A stretch of DNA of 56,416 bases, taken from the NCBI GenBank assembly GCA_000621905.1, contig JHXB01000016.1:1-56416 (forward strand), in the 5' to 3' direction. Within the stretch, counting starts at the first letter, position 1. Each line of letters begins with the position of its first letter. The stretch comes from Lachnospiraceae bacterium NC2004 (GTDB taxonomy: Bacteria; Bacillota; Clostridia; Lachnospirales; Lachnospiraceae). The notes under the pieces are model-generated. The model was not told the DNA's origin. It saw nothing but the letters and a program-made list of their open reading frames with translations, and searched no databases. This document shows positions 34,874-43,148 of the stretch, one piece after another. The position numbers and the translations under genes are program-made.

Positions 34874-35443
34874 ATGAAGAGATTTTTGATGATATATATT
34901 ACAATCGTCATGTTATGTTGTTTATCAGGTTGTACAAGTTACGAAGAAGCCAATGGTAATCAGCAGGTGTGGAAAGCGTACGATGCGTATAATGGAGCGC
35001 AGGACGGCGGTCAGGAACAGGACGATTATCTTATAACTGATGATCAGGATACTAAAGAAGATGACGAAGAAGACAGCACCGACCCTTTAAAGGCCGATTC
35101 AATCGACTTGACAGATATGTCTTCAACCATGATATATTCTACAGTTTACAATATGATGCTTTCTCCTAAGGACTACATAGGTAAGGAAGTTACAATGTAT
35201 GGAGAGTTCGCAGTGTACACCGATCAGGAAGAGAAAGCTGGTGAATACTATTCCTGCATTATCAAGGATGCGACAGCTTGTTGTGCTCAAGGGCTAGAGT
35301 TCGTGTTAAAAGGTGAACATACCTATCCTGACGATTATCCGGAGGTTGGCGAACAGATAGTAGTTAAGGGAACTTTTGATGTATATGATGAAAAGGGATA
35401 TGATTATTGCAGACTTATCGATGCGCAACTTATAGAAGAGTAA
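34874..35443 (+). CDS. Lipoprotein with OB-fold domain resembling the YcgQ C-terminus
   Basis: This 189-residue lipoprotein has the lipobox CLSGC, an acidic linker (about 45-80) and a C-terminal domain (about 90-189) of OB-fold character. The stretch LSPKDYIGKEVTMYGEFAV, then DATACCAQGLEF, then VGEQIVVKGTFDVY follows the order seen in the C-terminal domain of the YcgQ/DUF1980 family, including the paired Cys. YcgQ-type proteins are tied to metal homeostasis in Firmicutes and are often Zur-controlled. Its place right after a zinc-binding lipoprotein supports a metal-linked role, perhaps as a metal-handling partner outside the membrane. The family match is by eye. Confidence 0.65.
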   Translation: MKRFLMIYITIVMLCCLSGCTSYEEANGNQQVWKAYDAYNGAQDGGQEQDDYLITDDQDTKEDDEEDSTDPLKADSIDLTDMSSTMIYSTVYNMMLSPKDYIGKEVTMYGEFAVYTDQEEKAGEYYSCIIKDATACCAQGLEFVLKGEHTYPDDYPEVGEQIVVKGTFDVYDEKGYDYCRLIDAQLIEE

Positions 35444-35446
35444 GAA

Positions 35447-35470
35447 CGGAGGGCTTTTGCCCTCCGCTTT
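35447..35470. terminator. Bidirectional terminator
   Basis: Arms CGGAGGGC and GCCCTCCG close a TTTT loop between convergent genes. Confidence 0.85.
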
Positions 35471-35471
35471 A

Positions 35472-36533
35472 TTATGTCCAATCGCCATCCTTAACGTTGT
35501 AGCAACTGTTTCTTATAACGAGCTTGCCTTCAAGCTCCATCTTAGTTACACTCTTATGACCGCCTTTGATTCGGTCTATAAGAAGCTGTGTCGCAAACCT
35601 TCCCATCTCGTACTTAGGAAGTGAGACGGTAGTCAGCATAGGTGTTATATAGCCTGCAAGTTCTATGTCGTCGCTTGCGATAATAGACGGATGATAAGAT
35701 GATTTATGCCTGTTAATATACTTAATCATACCTACAGCTGTAATATCGTTAGCGCAGTAAAATGCAGTCGGCGGCTCATCCATTCCGACAAACTTCTCCA
35801 TAGCATCGTAGCCTTCAACCTCGGTCTGGTTAGTCTCGGTAATATATTCAGGGTCTATATCAAGTTCATGTTTCTGTAAAACATTGATAAAACCCTTGTA
35901 TCTGGCCTCTTTATGACACGCACCGATATATCCTATCCTTGTGTGCCCGAGGGTTGTGAGGTATTCGGTAGCAATAGTGGCAATCTTTTGACCGTCACAG
36001 ATGACCTCGTCTATCTCGTGGTTTGTTGAGTTGCGGTTGACGGATACGATGTTATTATATCTCTTGTGTAATTCTTTTAAAGCCTTAATATTGCATTTGC
36101 CGATAATGATTAATCCGTCACATCGTCCCTTAGATTGTTCGTAAAGATCATCAACCATAGAAGAAATGTCAGTGGTCTGACACTTCTTGTCATCCGAAAA
36201 AAGCGAGATATACCATACTTTAGAGAGGATACACATATTCTTGTGAATCTCTGTCTCAACGGAATGGAGTATCTCTGTAAAGAAGGGGTCGGCGCCGGAA
36301 TCGTCCATCCTTGTTACAAGGACATTGATGTAAAATGAATCAGGAACGCTAACATTAGATCCAAGTCTAAGATTTCTCGCGGCAATATTAGGTTTATAAT
36401 TGAGCTTCATGGCTGCTTCCCAGATTCTGTCCCTAGTCGCCTGATCTTTGCATCTGTAGTCAGGATCGTTAAGCACCCTTGAAACCGTAGAAGCAGAAAC
36501 TCCTGCTAAATCAGCAATCGCTTTAAGTGACAT
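35472..36533 (-). CDS. LacI/GalR-family transcriptional regulator
   Basis: This 353-residue regulator has an N-terminal helix-turn-helix (SLKAIADLAGVSASTVSRVL) with the hinge-helix stretch NYKPNIAARNLR. A periplasmic-binding-protein-like sugar domain follows (about 65-350), with TLGHTRIGYIGA, AFYCANDITAVGM and the family end of the EvgA-like/EbgR subgroup. It is the last gene of a three-gene minus-strand unit, 13 bases after the YbjN-like gene. No sugar-use genes adjoin it, so its target lies elsewhere or is the unit itself. Confidence 0.93.
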   Translation of the reverse strand: MSLKAIADLAGVSASTVSRVLNDPDYRCKDQATRDRIWEAAMKLNYKPNIAARNLRLGSNVSVPDSFYINVLVTRMDDSGADPFFTEILHSVETEIHKNMCILSKVWYISLFSDDKKCQTTDISSMVDDLYEQSKGRCDGLIIIGKCNIKALKELHKRYNNIVSVNRNSTNHEIDEVICDGQKIATIATEYLTTLGHTRIGYIGACHKEARYKGFINVLQKHELDIDPEYITETNQTEVEGYDAMEKFVGMDEPPTAFYCANDITAVGMIKYINRHKSSYHPSIIASDDIELAGYITPMLTTVSLPKYEMGRFATQLLIDRIKGGHKSVTKMELEGKLVIRNSCYNVKDGDWT

Positions 36534-36546
36534 AACTCCTCCGTAA

Positions 36547-37092
36547 TCAATCGGTTGACAAAACTTCGCCTTCAGTGTCAGATGCAGTGTTATCAGGTGC
36601 CAAACTAACAGTCACAGTATCATCAACAGTAGTGTTGTCAGTATCGTTATCATTAACGGTGTTATCGGATCTTGATGCGTTAAACAGACGCTCGTTAAAC
36701 TTACATACTGTATCATAAACAAGCCGGATAGTAGTCTTAATTGTGTCTTCCGAAATAAGGCTGTCCTCGTAAATCTGCCCTAATCTGTAGCAGGTAGTAC
36801 CGTCATCCATATTAAAGTCAAATGAACCGATAGCAAGTTGATCAAAATTAATCCTGCATATCTCACTCGCGTATGCTAAACGATTCGCTTCGGGTACAGT
36901 AAAGCCTAATTCAGAAAAGAACATATAGCAGCCGCTTTCCTCTAAGAACTTAATATCTATTAGTACGTTAAAAGGATCGCCTGCAACTATGAATTCTAAT
37001 GCTTTTGCCTCGTTATCAATTCCGTAGTTAGGCACTAAACTCTTAACCGCACTAACTATGGAATCATACATGCGTTGATCATTTGTTGACAT
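36547..37092 (-). CDS. Small YbjN/secretion-chaperone-like protein
   Basis: This 181-residue protein is acidic and soluble. Residues about 1-145 have the alpha-beta-alpha pattern of YbjN or type III secretion chaperone-like folds (an amphipathic first helix, then FNVLIDIKFLEESGCYMFFS, then ANRLAYASEICRIN and LAIGSFDFNMDDGTTCYRLG). The last 40 residues are low-complexity Asp/Thr/Val (DNTVNDNDTDNTTVDDTVTV). The fold guess is by eye. It is encoded 15 bases after the AAA+ ATPase gene, which suggests that it is an adaptor or substrate chaperone for the ATPase. Confidence 0.65.
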   Translation of the reverse strand: MSTNDQRMYDSIVSAVKSLVPNYGIDNEAKALEFIVAGDPFNVLIDIKFLEESGCYMFFSELGFTVPEANRLAYASEICRINFDQLAIGSFDFNMDDGTTCYRLGQIYEDSLISEDTIKTTIRLVYDTVCKFNERLFNASRSDNTVNDNDTDNTTVDDTVTVSLAPDNTASDTEGEVLSTD

Positions 37093-37107
37093 ATATTATC
37101 TCCAATC

Positions 37108-39093
37108 TTAATTGCTAAAACCAATTGTCTTCTTGCGCTCTAACTTCTCAGAGAATTCCTTCTCTTCGCAGGCTGCCTTAAAGTCTTCAACTGAAAGAAC
37201 AACCTCGCCCTGCTTATTGAGCTGCATTCTAAGAGCGGCCTTGGACCAGGTGCGCTCATATAAGTTTCTTACAAAACGACCGTTGGCGAACTCTTTGCTC
37301 TCTAAGTATTCTTTAGGAAGAGAGTCGAAATATTCCGTAACGGCAGGTGCAAGTGACTCATCATATTTAAAATGCTTGTTAACCATCTGCATAAAGATAG
37401 CAGCAAGCTGAGTAGGCGTATAACTTGGAAATTCAATAAGGAAAGGCATACGGCTTCTAAGACCCGGATTACCCTTCATAAGTCCTTCCATCTCATCTTT
37501 ATATCCTGCCATGATAACAACCATGTCGTCCCTGTGATTCTCCATTTCGGAAATAAGGGTGGTAAGCGCTTCTCTACCGAAATCGTTACCTCTGTCATTG
37601 CCCCAATAAAGTCCGTATGCCTCGTCGATAAAGAGGACTGAACCATACGCATCTCGACAGATAGAGGCAGTCTTAGGCGCTGTCTGACCTACATACTCAC
37701 CGACTAAATCTCTTGCGGTATACTCGAAAAAGTATCCGTTTCTAAGGATTCCATTCTCCTGGAATATCTTGCCGACAATCCTTGCAACTGTTGTCTTACC
37801 GGTTCCCGGAGAACCTAAGAATCTCATGTGGATAGAAGGTCTCTCCATAGTGTTGTTGGACTGTGATAACTTAACCTGAGCAACAATCTCTTTGATACGG
37901 TCCGCAATCTTCTCCATTCCGACCATCTCATTAAGCTCGTCAAAACCGGTTACCTGTTCCTGCATAAATGTAGGTGCAAGCTCGATAACCTCAGACTGAC
38001 TGATAGATTTAAGCTTAACTTCTTTCTCGTCAGTCAGACCTTCATTGACGGTCTCGCTTGTATCATTAGCGGTAGTGTCCTGATCTAAATAGCTGTCCGC
38101 CTTGTTCTTTAGCCAAAGCATCTCGTAGACAACCTTATCAACTGTCTGTAATCCGTAGAACTTACCGTCGCTCTTCTCCTGGGCGATTCTTGACTCAAAA
38201 ACCTCCCAGACATCGTCTGAACCCTCGTATTGATAAGTTTCAAGCATATCTTTAGCGTGGCTTTTCAGCTGATCCATGCTAAAAGGCAGTACCGGAATCT
38301 TTCGCATAAATAAAATGTCAGAGAGCATTTCGTAAACGTCTCTTAATGCGCCCTCCTCGACAAATGGAATCCTAAACGCAAATATGTATTCCTTCTCAAG
38401 CTCTAAAAGAGATTGCAAAAATTCTTTAAGCATAGGATACTTGGATCTTTCCATAAAATTACTGATATCAAAGCAGAAGAGTGAACCTGTTGCATCATCC
38501 ATATCAAGAAGAGATAAAGCTTCGATAGGAGTAGTGCCTGTCTCGGATTCCTTGTCCGTTGTGAGCTCTAACTCAAATACTCCGTTCTTGCCCTCAAACA
38601 GATTAAGTCCTGTGACAAATGAATAAAACTTGTCAAGAACTGTTGAGAGACCGCAACCGTCGTTGACAGAGAAGAGGTAGTTCTGAAACTGAAAAGCTTC
38701 GTAGGTTCTGTTCTTCTTGATCTGCGGTGTGACCTGAGCAATCTCGTGACAAAGCTCCTTAAAATTGTCCCATCCGATCAGGTTGTCGATGTCGACCAAG
38801 ATGTCCGTTTCGCCCTCTGCACCGGTTATTATAATCTCTGATACTCTGTCAATCCTGTCCATAGGATACTTGGCCATAAGGAGTTGTCTGACCTGCTTTC
38901 TGATGTGTTCTATCTTAGAATCGGTGTCAACTTGTACCGATAGCTCGGTAAGACTTAAGTTGTTGACGCTGAATTGTTCAGGAAATGCAGTCGACAGCTC
39001 TTCTGAAAGAACTTCGGCCGGAAGATAAGGCTCCTCCTGTTTAGTTAATACCCAGTTACCGTTAAAGGTAACCTTTATATTCATAAGACTCAT
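37108..39093 (-). CDS. CbbX/SpoVK-type AAA+ ATPase
   Basis: This 661-residue protein has a C-terminal AAA+ domain (about 385-650) of the CbbX/SpoVK family. Walker A is GSPGTGKTTVAR near 427, the pore-loop-like stretch is DLVGEYVGQTAPKT, Walker B is VLFIDEAYGLYWG near 484, and further motifs are FGREALTTLISEMENHRDDM and RFVRNLYERTW. The N-terminal 380 residues are a separate alpha/beta region I do not recognise, perhaps a degenerate second ATPase-like or receptor domain. Such ATPases remodel protein complexes. The companion small protein and the LacI regulator follow in one unit. The role here is unknown; no secretion or Rubisco genes adjoin. Confidence 0.85.
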   Translation of the reverse strand: MSLMNIKVTFNGNWVLTKQEEPYLPAEVLSEELSTAFPEQFSVNNLSLTELSVQVDTDSKIEHIRKQVRQLLMAKYPMDRIDRVSEIIITGAEGETDILVDIDNLIGWDNFKELCHEIAQVTPQIKKNRTYEAFQFQNYLFSVNDGCGLSTVLDKFYSFVTGLNLFEGKNGVFELELTTDKESETGTTPIEALSLLDMDDATGSLFCFDISNFMERSKYPMLKEFLQSLLELEKEYIFAFRIPFVEEGALRDVYEMLSDILFMRKIPVLPFSMDQLKSHAKDMLETYQYEGSDDVWEVFESRIAQEKSDGKFYGLQTVDKVVYEMLWLKNKADSYLDQDTTANDTSETVNEGLTDEKEVKLKSISQSEVIELAPTFMQEQVTGFDELNEMVGMEKIADRIKEIVAQVKLSQSNNTMERPSIHMRFLGSPGTGKTTVARIVGKIFQENGILRNGYFFEYTARDLVGEYVGQTAPKTASICRDAYGSVLFIDEAYGLYWGNDRGNDFGREALTTLISEMENHRDDMVVIMAGYKDEMEGLMKGNPGLRSRMPFLIEFPSYTPTQLAAIFMQMVNKHFKYDESLAPAVTEYFDSLPKEYLESKEFANGRFVRNLYERTWSKAALRMQLNKQGEVVLSVEDFKAACEEKEFSEKLERKKTIGFSN

Positions 39094-39167
39094 ATATGCC
39101 TCCTAAGATTGTATTCATAAGTATATTATACCAATTTTTTGGTGTTTCGTAAATTATTTTAATGCAC

Positions 39168-39196
39168 TTGTAAATACTATTTTTATTAAGTATAAT
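39168..39196 (+). promoter_or_regulatory. Promoter of the EAL protein gene
   Basis: TTGTAA at 39168-39173 and TATAAT at 39191-39196 are separated by 17 bases, about 38 bases before the start codon. Confidence 0.65.
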
Positions 39197-39233
39197 ATAT
39201 AGTAGTTAGTATATTGATATATGGGGATTTACT

Positions 39234-41180
39234 ATGGAAAAGATATTATATTTCGACTATTGTGCCATCACAATAGATGCTTTGGTACTGATTACAATAT
39301 TATATAGAAAGATGACAAAGGGAGTAGCTAACAAGGCGTTGCTCTTGTTTGCATTTGCATCACTTATAACAACCATCTTCGATTTTGGAATGGAAAGGCT
39401 TAGTGCGATGACACCACTTACTGAATTTCAGTATCGTCTTACTGTTCTTTGCAGCTATGGATATCTTTTATTCAGGAATTCAAGTAATTTTCTGTTCCTT
39501 CTTTTGATTATTGCGGTAAGTAGAACATGGTTCAGGCTTAAGAACAGAATGGTTACTATATTTCTTGTGTTACCGCTTTTGATAGTTTTATTTGGAATAT
39601 TGACCAATGCGTTCCATCATTCACTATTTATAGTAACAGTATCGGGTGGATACGAGAGAGGTCCGCTTATAAGCGTTCTTTATGTCTTGGCTTACGCGTA
39701 CGTAATAATGGGTGTTCTTTACCTTTTTACATGCCGCAGTATTATAGATAAGGTCAAATGGAACACGCTTATTATGATGTATGTCTTAGGTATGGTTGCT
39801 GCATTTATTCAATACTTAAGAGGTGATCTGCTTGTAGAGATGTTTTCGATGTCTATAGGACTATTGTTAATTATTCTGTTTGTTCAGAGACCTGAAGATA
39901 TCATAGATCAGAATAACGGAATATTAAGCGAGAACACATACGAAGATGAGGTTAGGAAGATTATTATCAATAAGCAACCGGTGCAGATAGCATTTGTCAG
40001 ATTCGTCAATTCTGTTGACGTAAGATCAGCTATCGGTGAGGTCAGATATGAGGCTTTCATAAGAGAGATAGGAGAGAGATTAACCGATTTCTTTAGTAAG
40101 AGTACGTCCAATTATTCGATATACTATGGAGTATTAGGGTGCTTCTTTGTTGTATTTGACGATCCTGACTACGACCTTGACTCTAACATGCTCGGTTTTA
40201 TAAGAGAGTATCGCTCGGGAGATGGGTATTATTATGAATATGGAGCGAGATTTATTACCAAGTTCTCAAGCCTAAGATATCCTGATGATTTGGGCGAGTA
40301 TGAGAGTATCATTTCATACAGCAGGTTGTTTACAAGACATATGGGTGCCAATGAAGCTTATATCAAGGCTTGTGATATCGTGGGTACTAAGGATTTTAGG
40401 CTCGACAACAATATGGCTGAGATTCTTGAGAGAGGTCTTAAAGAGCGTAATTTTGAGATGTACTATCAGCCTATATACAGTATTAAGGAAGACAGGTTTG
40501 TTTCGGCGGAGGCGCTGATCAGACTTAAAGACAGAGATTACGGATATGTTTCACCGGGGATTTTTATCCCTGCAGCTGAGCAGAGTGGATTTATAGATGA
40601 GATTGGTAACTTTGTAATCGAGAGTGTATATAAGTTTGTTTCTACCCATAATTTAAAGAGACTCGGGCTGTCTTATATAGAGGTTAACTTGTCTGTTGAG
40701 CAGTGCCTTAAGGAGCATTTTGCAGATTATATAGTGGGAACGCAGAATGAGTATAATGTAAGGCCTGAGAGGATTAACTTTGAGATTACTGAGACTGCGT
40801 ACAATTCAGCTAAGGATGTGCTCGATCACAATATCAAGAAGCTTAGAGCGAGAGGATACCAGTTCTCACTTGATGATTACGGAACAGGTTACTCCAATAT
40901 GCAGAGGGTGCTTAATCTTCCACTTAAACTTGTCAAGATTGACAAGAGTCTTGTTGATGACTTGGATACCGAGAACGGGGCGTCTATAGTAAGGAACAGT
41001 ATCAAGATGATGCAGGATATTAAGCTTGATGTAGTTATAGAGGGTGTTGAGACAGAAGAGCAGTTAGAGACTCTTAAGAGTATGGGCGCTGATTACATAC
41101 AGGGATTTTACTTCTCAAGACCGCTGTCAGAGCTTCAGTTCCTTGAATTCTTAGATAGGCATAACAGGAGAGAAGAATAG
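39234..41180 (+). CDS. Membrane c-di-GMP phosphodiesterase with degenerate GGDEF (EAL)
   Basis: This 648-residue protein has an N-terminal membrane sensor of about seven helices (residues 5-220). A GGDEF-like domain (about 240-390) has lost the signature (CFFVVFDDPDY in its place). A complete EAL domain follows (about 400-645). The catalytic set is kept: AEALIRL near 425, NLSVEQC, NFEITETA, LDDYGTGYSNMQ with KIDKSL, EGVETEEQLE and QGFYFSRPL. It should hydrolyse c-di-GMP to pGpG. The dead GGDEF part may bind GTP and regulate the EAL domain, as in related proteins. The signal is unknown. A palindromic repeat and a diguanylate cyclase gene follow on the same strand. Confidence 0.93.
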   Translation: MEKILYFDYCAITIDALVLITILYRKMTKGVANKALLLFAFASLITTIFDFGMERLSAMTPLTEFQYRLTVLCSYGYLLFRNSSNFLFLLLIIAVSRTWFRLKNRMVTIFLVLPLLIVLFGILTNAFHHSLFIVTVSGGYERGPLISVLYVLAYAYVIMGVLYLFTCRSIIDKVKWNTLIMMYVLGMVAAFIQYLRGDLLVEMFSMSIGLLLIILFVQRPEDIIDQNNGILSENTYEDEVRKIIINKQPVQIAFVRFVNSVDVRSAIGEVRYEAFIREIGERLTDFFSKSTSNYSIYYGVLGCFFVVFDDPDYDLDSNMLGFIREYRSGDGYYYEYGARFITKFSSLRYPDDLGEYESIISYSRLFTRHMGANEAYIKACDIVGTKDFRLDNNMAEILERGLKERNFEMYYQPIYSIKEDRFVSAEALIRLKDRDYGYVSPGIFIPAAEQSGFIDEIGNFVIESVYKFVSTHNLKRLGLSYIEVNLSVEQCLKEHFADYIVGTQNEYNVRPERINFEITETAYNSAKDVLDHNIKKLRARGYQFSLDDYGTGYSNMQRVLNLPLKLVKIDKSLVDDLDTENGASIVRNSIKMMQDIKLDVVIEGVETEEQLETLKSMGADYIQGFYFSRPLSELQFLEFLDRHNRREE

Positions 41181-41185
41181 ATGTA

Positions 41186-41309
41186 TTGACCTTCTTCGAA
41201 GGTCAAAGATTCTTCGCTACGCTCAGAATGACAGGGTAGCTAAATGTCATCCTGAGGAACGAAGTGACGAAGAAGCTTAAAAGATTCTTCGCTACGCGAA
41301 GTTATGACA
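41186..41309. repeat. Palindromic intergenic repeat element (REP/MITE-like)
   Basis: A perfect hairpin (TTGACCTTC/GAAGGTCAA, 41186-41206) is followed by a unit starting AGATTCTTCGCTACGC (41207) and running to AGAATGACA (41233). An inverted, diverged copy runs from TGTCATCCTGAG to GAAGAAGCTT (41245-41278). A third part repeats AGATTCTTCGCTACGC at 41282, 75 bases after the first. It has no coding capacity. The core is of a type seen as scattered intergenic repeats in many genomes. Confidence 0.75.
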
Positions 41310-41344
41310 GATATATCACAAATTGACTAGCTATGCGCGATATG

Positions 41345-41370
41345 TTACAATTAACGAAGGTTAATTGTAA
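41345..41370. promoter_or_regulatory. Perfect inverted repeat upstream of the GGDEF gene
   Basis: Arms TTACAATTAAC and GTTAATTGTAA are perfect and separated by GAAG, 33 bases ahead of the start codon. There is no T run, so it is an operator or leader hairpin rather than a terminator. Confidence 0.6.
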
Positions 41371-41402
41371 TGTAAGGTGGAGTACAGATAAAGGAGAAAC
41401 AC

Positions 41403-42839
41403 ATGAAAGACTTGATTATTAAACCGGACGAATTGCTTGATCCTAACGATTATCCTGAAGAGCAGAGACAGCTGGTTGAGGATTTTAACCAGCATATTAG
41501 GCAGTGTATGGGTATAATTACCGGGCTCGGCAAGGAGTACCACACTATATGGGTTGTTGATTTTGATAACTTAGAGATGCATTTATACCGTACTACAGGT
41601 GAGGGCACTACAAGAACCGTTATTGAGCTTGGCCTTAAGTACAACAACTATTCACGCTTTGTTGAAGAGTATGTTGAGAGATATGTAGTCGATCGTTCTG
41701 AGTCGGTACTTAAGGATGTAGACGTTAAGGTTGTTTATGAAAGAGTTAAAGACGGAGAGCTTTACAGCGTTGACTATATGAGGATGTCCGATGATGGCGA
41801 GATTACTTATCATCAGATGGCATTTGCGCTGGCAGGTGAACCGGGTGAAACTAACAAGTTTATATTAGCTTATAGGGATATAGACAAGTCCATCAGAAAG
41901 CATATTTCGGACAAGAGATATCTAAGAGAGCAGTTAGATATAGTTGAGGCTTTAAGTAGAGACTATTATAACATTTTTAAGATTGATCTTGATACCTCGG
42001 AAGTTGTGATTCTTAAGCTTGATGGTTATGTCACTAAGGGTATGGAAGGTGCCGGCGAGAAGAAGTATTCTTATCCTGTTTTGGCTAAGCAGTATGTTAC
42101 TGACCGTGTCTATGTTGAGGACCAGAAGGAGATGTACAAGGCGCTTAGTATAGAGACGATTCGTGAGAAGATGGATGAACGCGATGAGTATGTTGCGAGT
42201 TATCGTGTCATGGACAAAGGTGAGATTCACTATTATCAGTTCACATACATACCTATCAATCCAAGAAACAAGGCAAGTGGAATATTGGCCGGTTTCAAGA
42301 ATGTTGATGATGTCGTTCAGTCAGCTAATGAGCGTAAGAATCTAGAGATTTTGGCAACTACCGATATTATGACCGGTATCCTTAACAGAGGAAGCGGCGA
42401 GAGCAAGATCAGTGATGTTATAAAAGCTCACATAGGCGGAATGATGTGTGTCATGGACATTGATAATTTTAAGCATATCAATGACGAGTTTGGGCATTCT
42501 ATCGGTGATAAGGTTATCAGAGAGGTAGCAGATGTCCTTAAGAATACATTTAGGGATAGAGATATCGTGTTCAGACTCGGTGGAGATGAGTACGCTGTTT
42601 ATGCGTTTGGCATTGACAACGAAGAGCTCGGAGAGACTGTCATTAAGAGAGTGTTTGATGAGATTGATGTATTCGATATTCCTGAGCTTAACGGTCACAA
42701 GGTGTCAATCAGTGTAGGTGCTGTTATTGTTGACCCCGCTAAGAATCTTAATTTCGAGGATGCTTACAGACAGGCAGATGCAGGTGTCTACGAGAGCAAG
42801 AAGGTTGACGGCAGTGCCGTATCTTTCTACAAAGGATAA
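41403..42839 (+). CDS. Soluble diguanylate cyclase with two PAS-like sensor regions
   Basis: This 478-residue protein has no membrane helix. Two repeated sensor-like regions (about 30-165 and 175-305) each hold a stretch of the same kind (YHTIWVVDFDNLEMHLYR and YYNIFKIDLDTSEVVILK) and end with similar beta strands, suggesting an internal duplication of PAS-like domains. The GGDEF domain (about 310-478) has TDIMTGILNR, MDIDNFKHINDEFGHSIGD and the signature GGDEY near 393. Tyr in place of the final Phe is still compatible with activity. The site AAAGGAG is good. It is paired by position with the EAL gene upstream, which would let the two set opposite c-di-GMP levels. Confidence 0.88.
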   Translation: MKDLIIKPDELLDPNDYPEEQRQLVEDFNQHIRQCMGIITGLGKEYHTIWVVDFDNLEMHLYRTTGEGTTRTVIELGLKYNNYSRFVEEYVERYVVDRSESVLKDVDVKVVYERVKDGELYSVDYMRMSDDGEITYHQMAFALAGEPGETNKFILAYRDIDKSIRKHISDKRYLREQLDIVEALSRDYYNIFKIDLDTSEVVILKLDGYVTKGMEGAGEKKYSYPVLAKQYVTDRVYVEDQKEMYKALSIETIREKMDERDEYVASYRVMDKGEIHYYQFTYIPINPRNKASGILAGFKNVDDVVQSANERKNLEILATTDIMTGILNRGSGESKISDVIKAHIGGMMCVMDIDNFKHINDEFGHSIGDKVIREVADVLKNTFRDRDIVFRLGGDEYAVYAFGIDNEELGETVIKRVFDEIDVFDIPELNGHKVSISVGAVIVDPAKNLNFEDAYRQADAGVYESKKVDGSAVSFYKG

Positions 42840-42843
42840 TAAG

Positions 42844-42881
42844 TATATAGAGGTTTCGTTATATGAGGCCTCTATATTTTT
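42844..42881 (+). terminator. Terminator of the GGDEF gene
   Basis: Arms ATATAGAGG and CCTCTATAT close a 15-base loop and run into a T stretch. From here to 43060 I see no gene. Confidence 0.75.
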
Positions 42882-43060
42882 AAACGTCTGTGACAACGAT
42901 TGCACAAAAGAAATACAAGTAAATCAGAGGGTTTATGGGTAATACACCTACATATTGTATAGATAACGTTCATTAAACACAATAGAAATATGTCTGTTAA
43001 AGAATACAATTTGCGTAAACATAAGTATAGTTGTACTGAATACGTTTGCACGACTTGTGG

Positions 43061-43089
43061 TTGTTCTTGATTGTTTTCTGTCATATTAT
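43061..43089 (+). promoter_or_regulatory. Possible promoter of the sulfate operon
   Basis: TTGTTC at 43061-43066 and TATTAT at 43084-43089 are separated by 17 bases, 60 bases before the start codon. The match is moderate. No S-box or other riboswitch is visible in the 270-base gap. Confidence 0.4.
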
Positions 43090-43148
43090 GTTAAGGTAGT
43101 TTAAATATGGCGTTTTACGCATTTTACTAAAAGGAGAGTTAAAAGAAT

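Noticed and set aside
41186-41309. Possible small CRISPR or terminator cluster
   Set aside because: The units are both direct and inverted and diverged, without spacers. The pattern fits a palindromic intergenic repeat.
42840-43148. Riboswitch (S-box or T-box) before the sulfate operon
   Set aside because: None of the conserved core elements of these classes is present.
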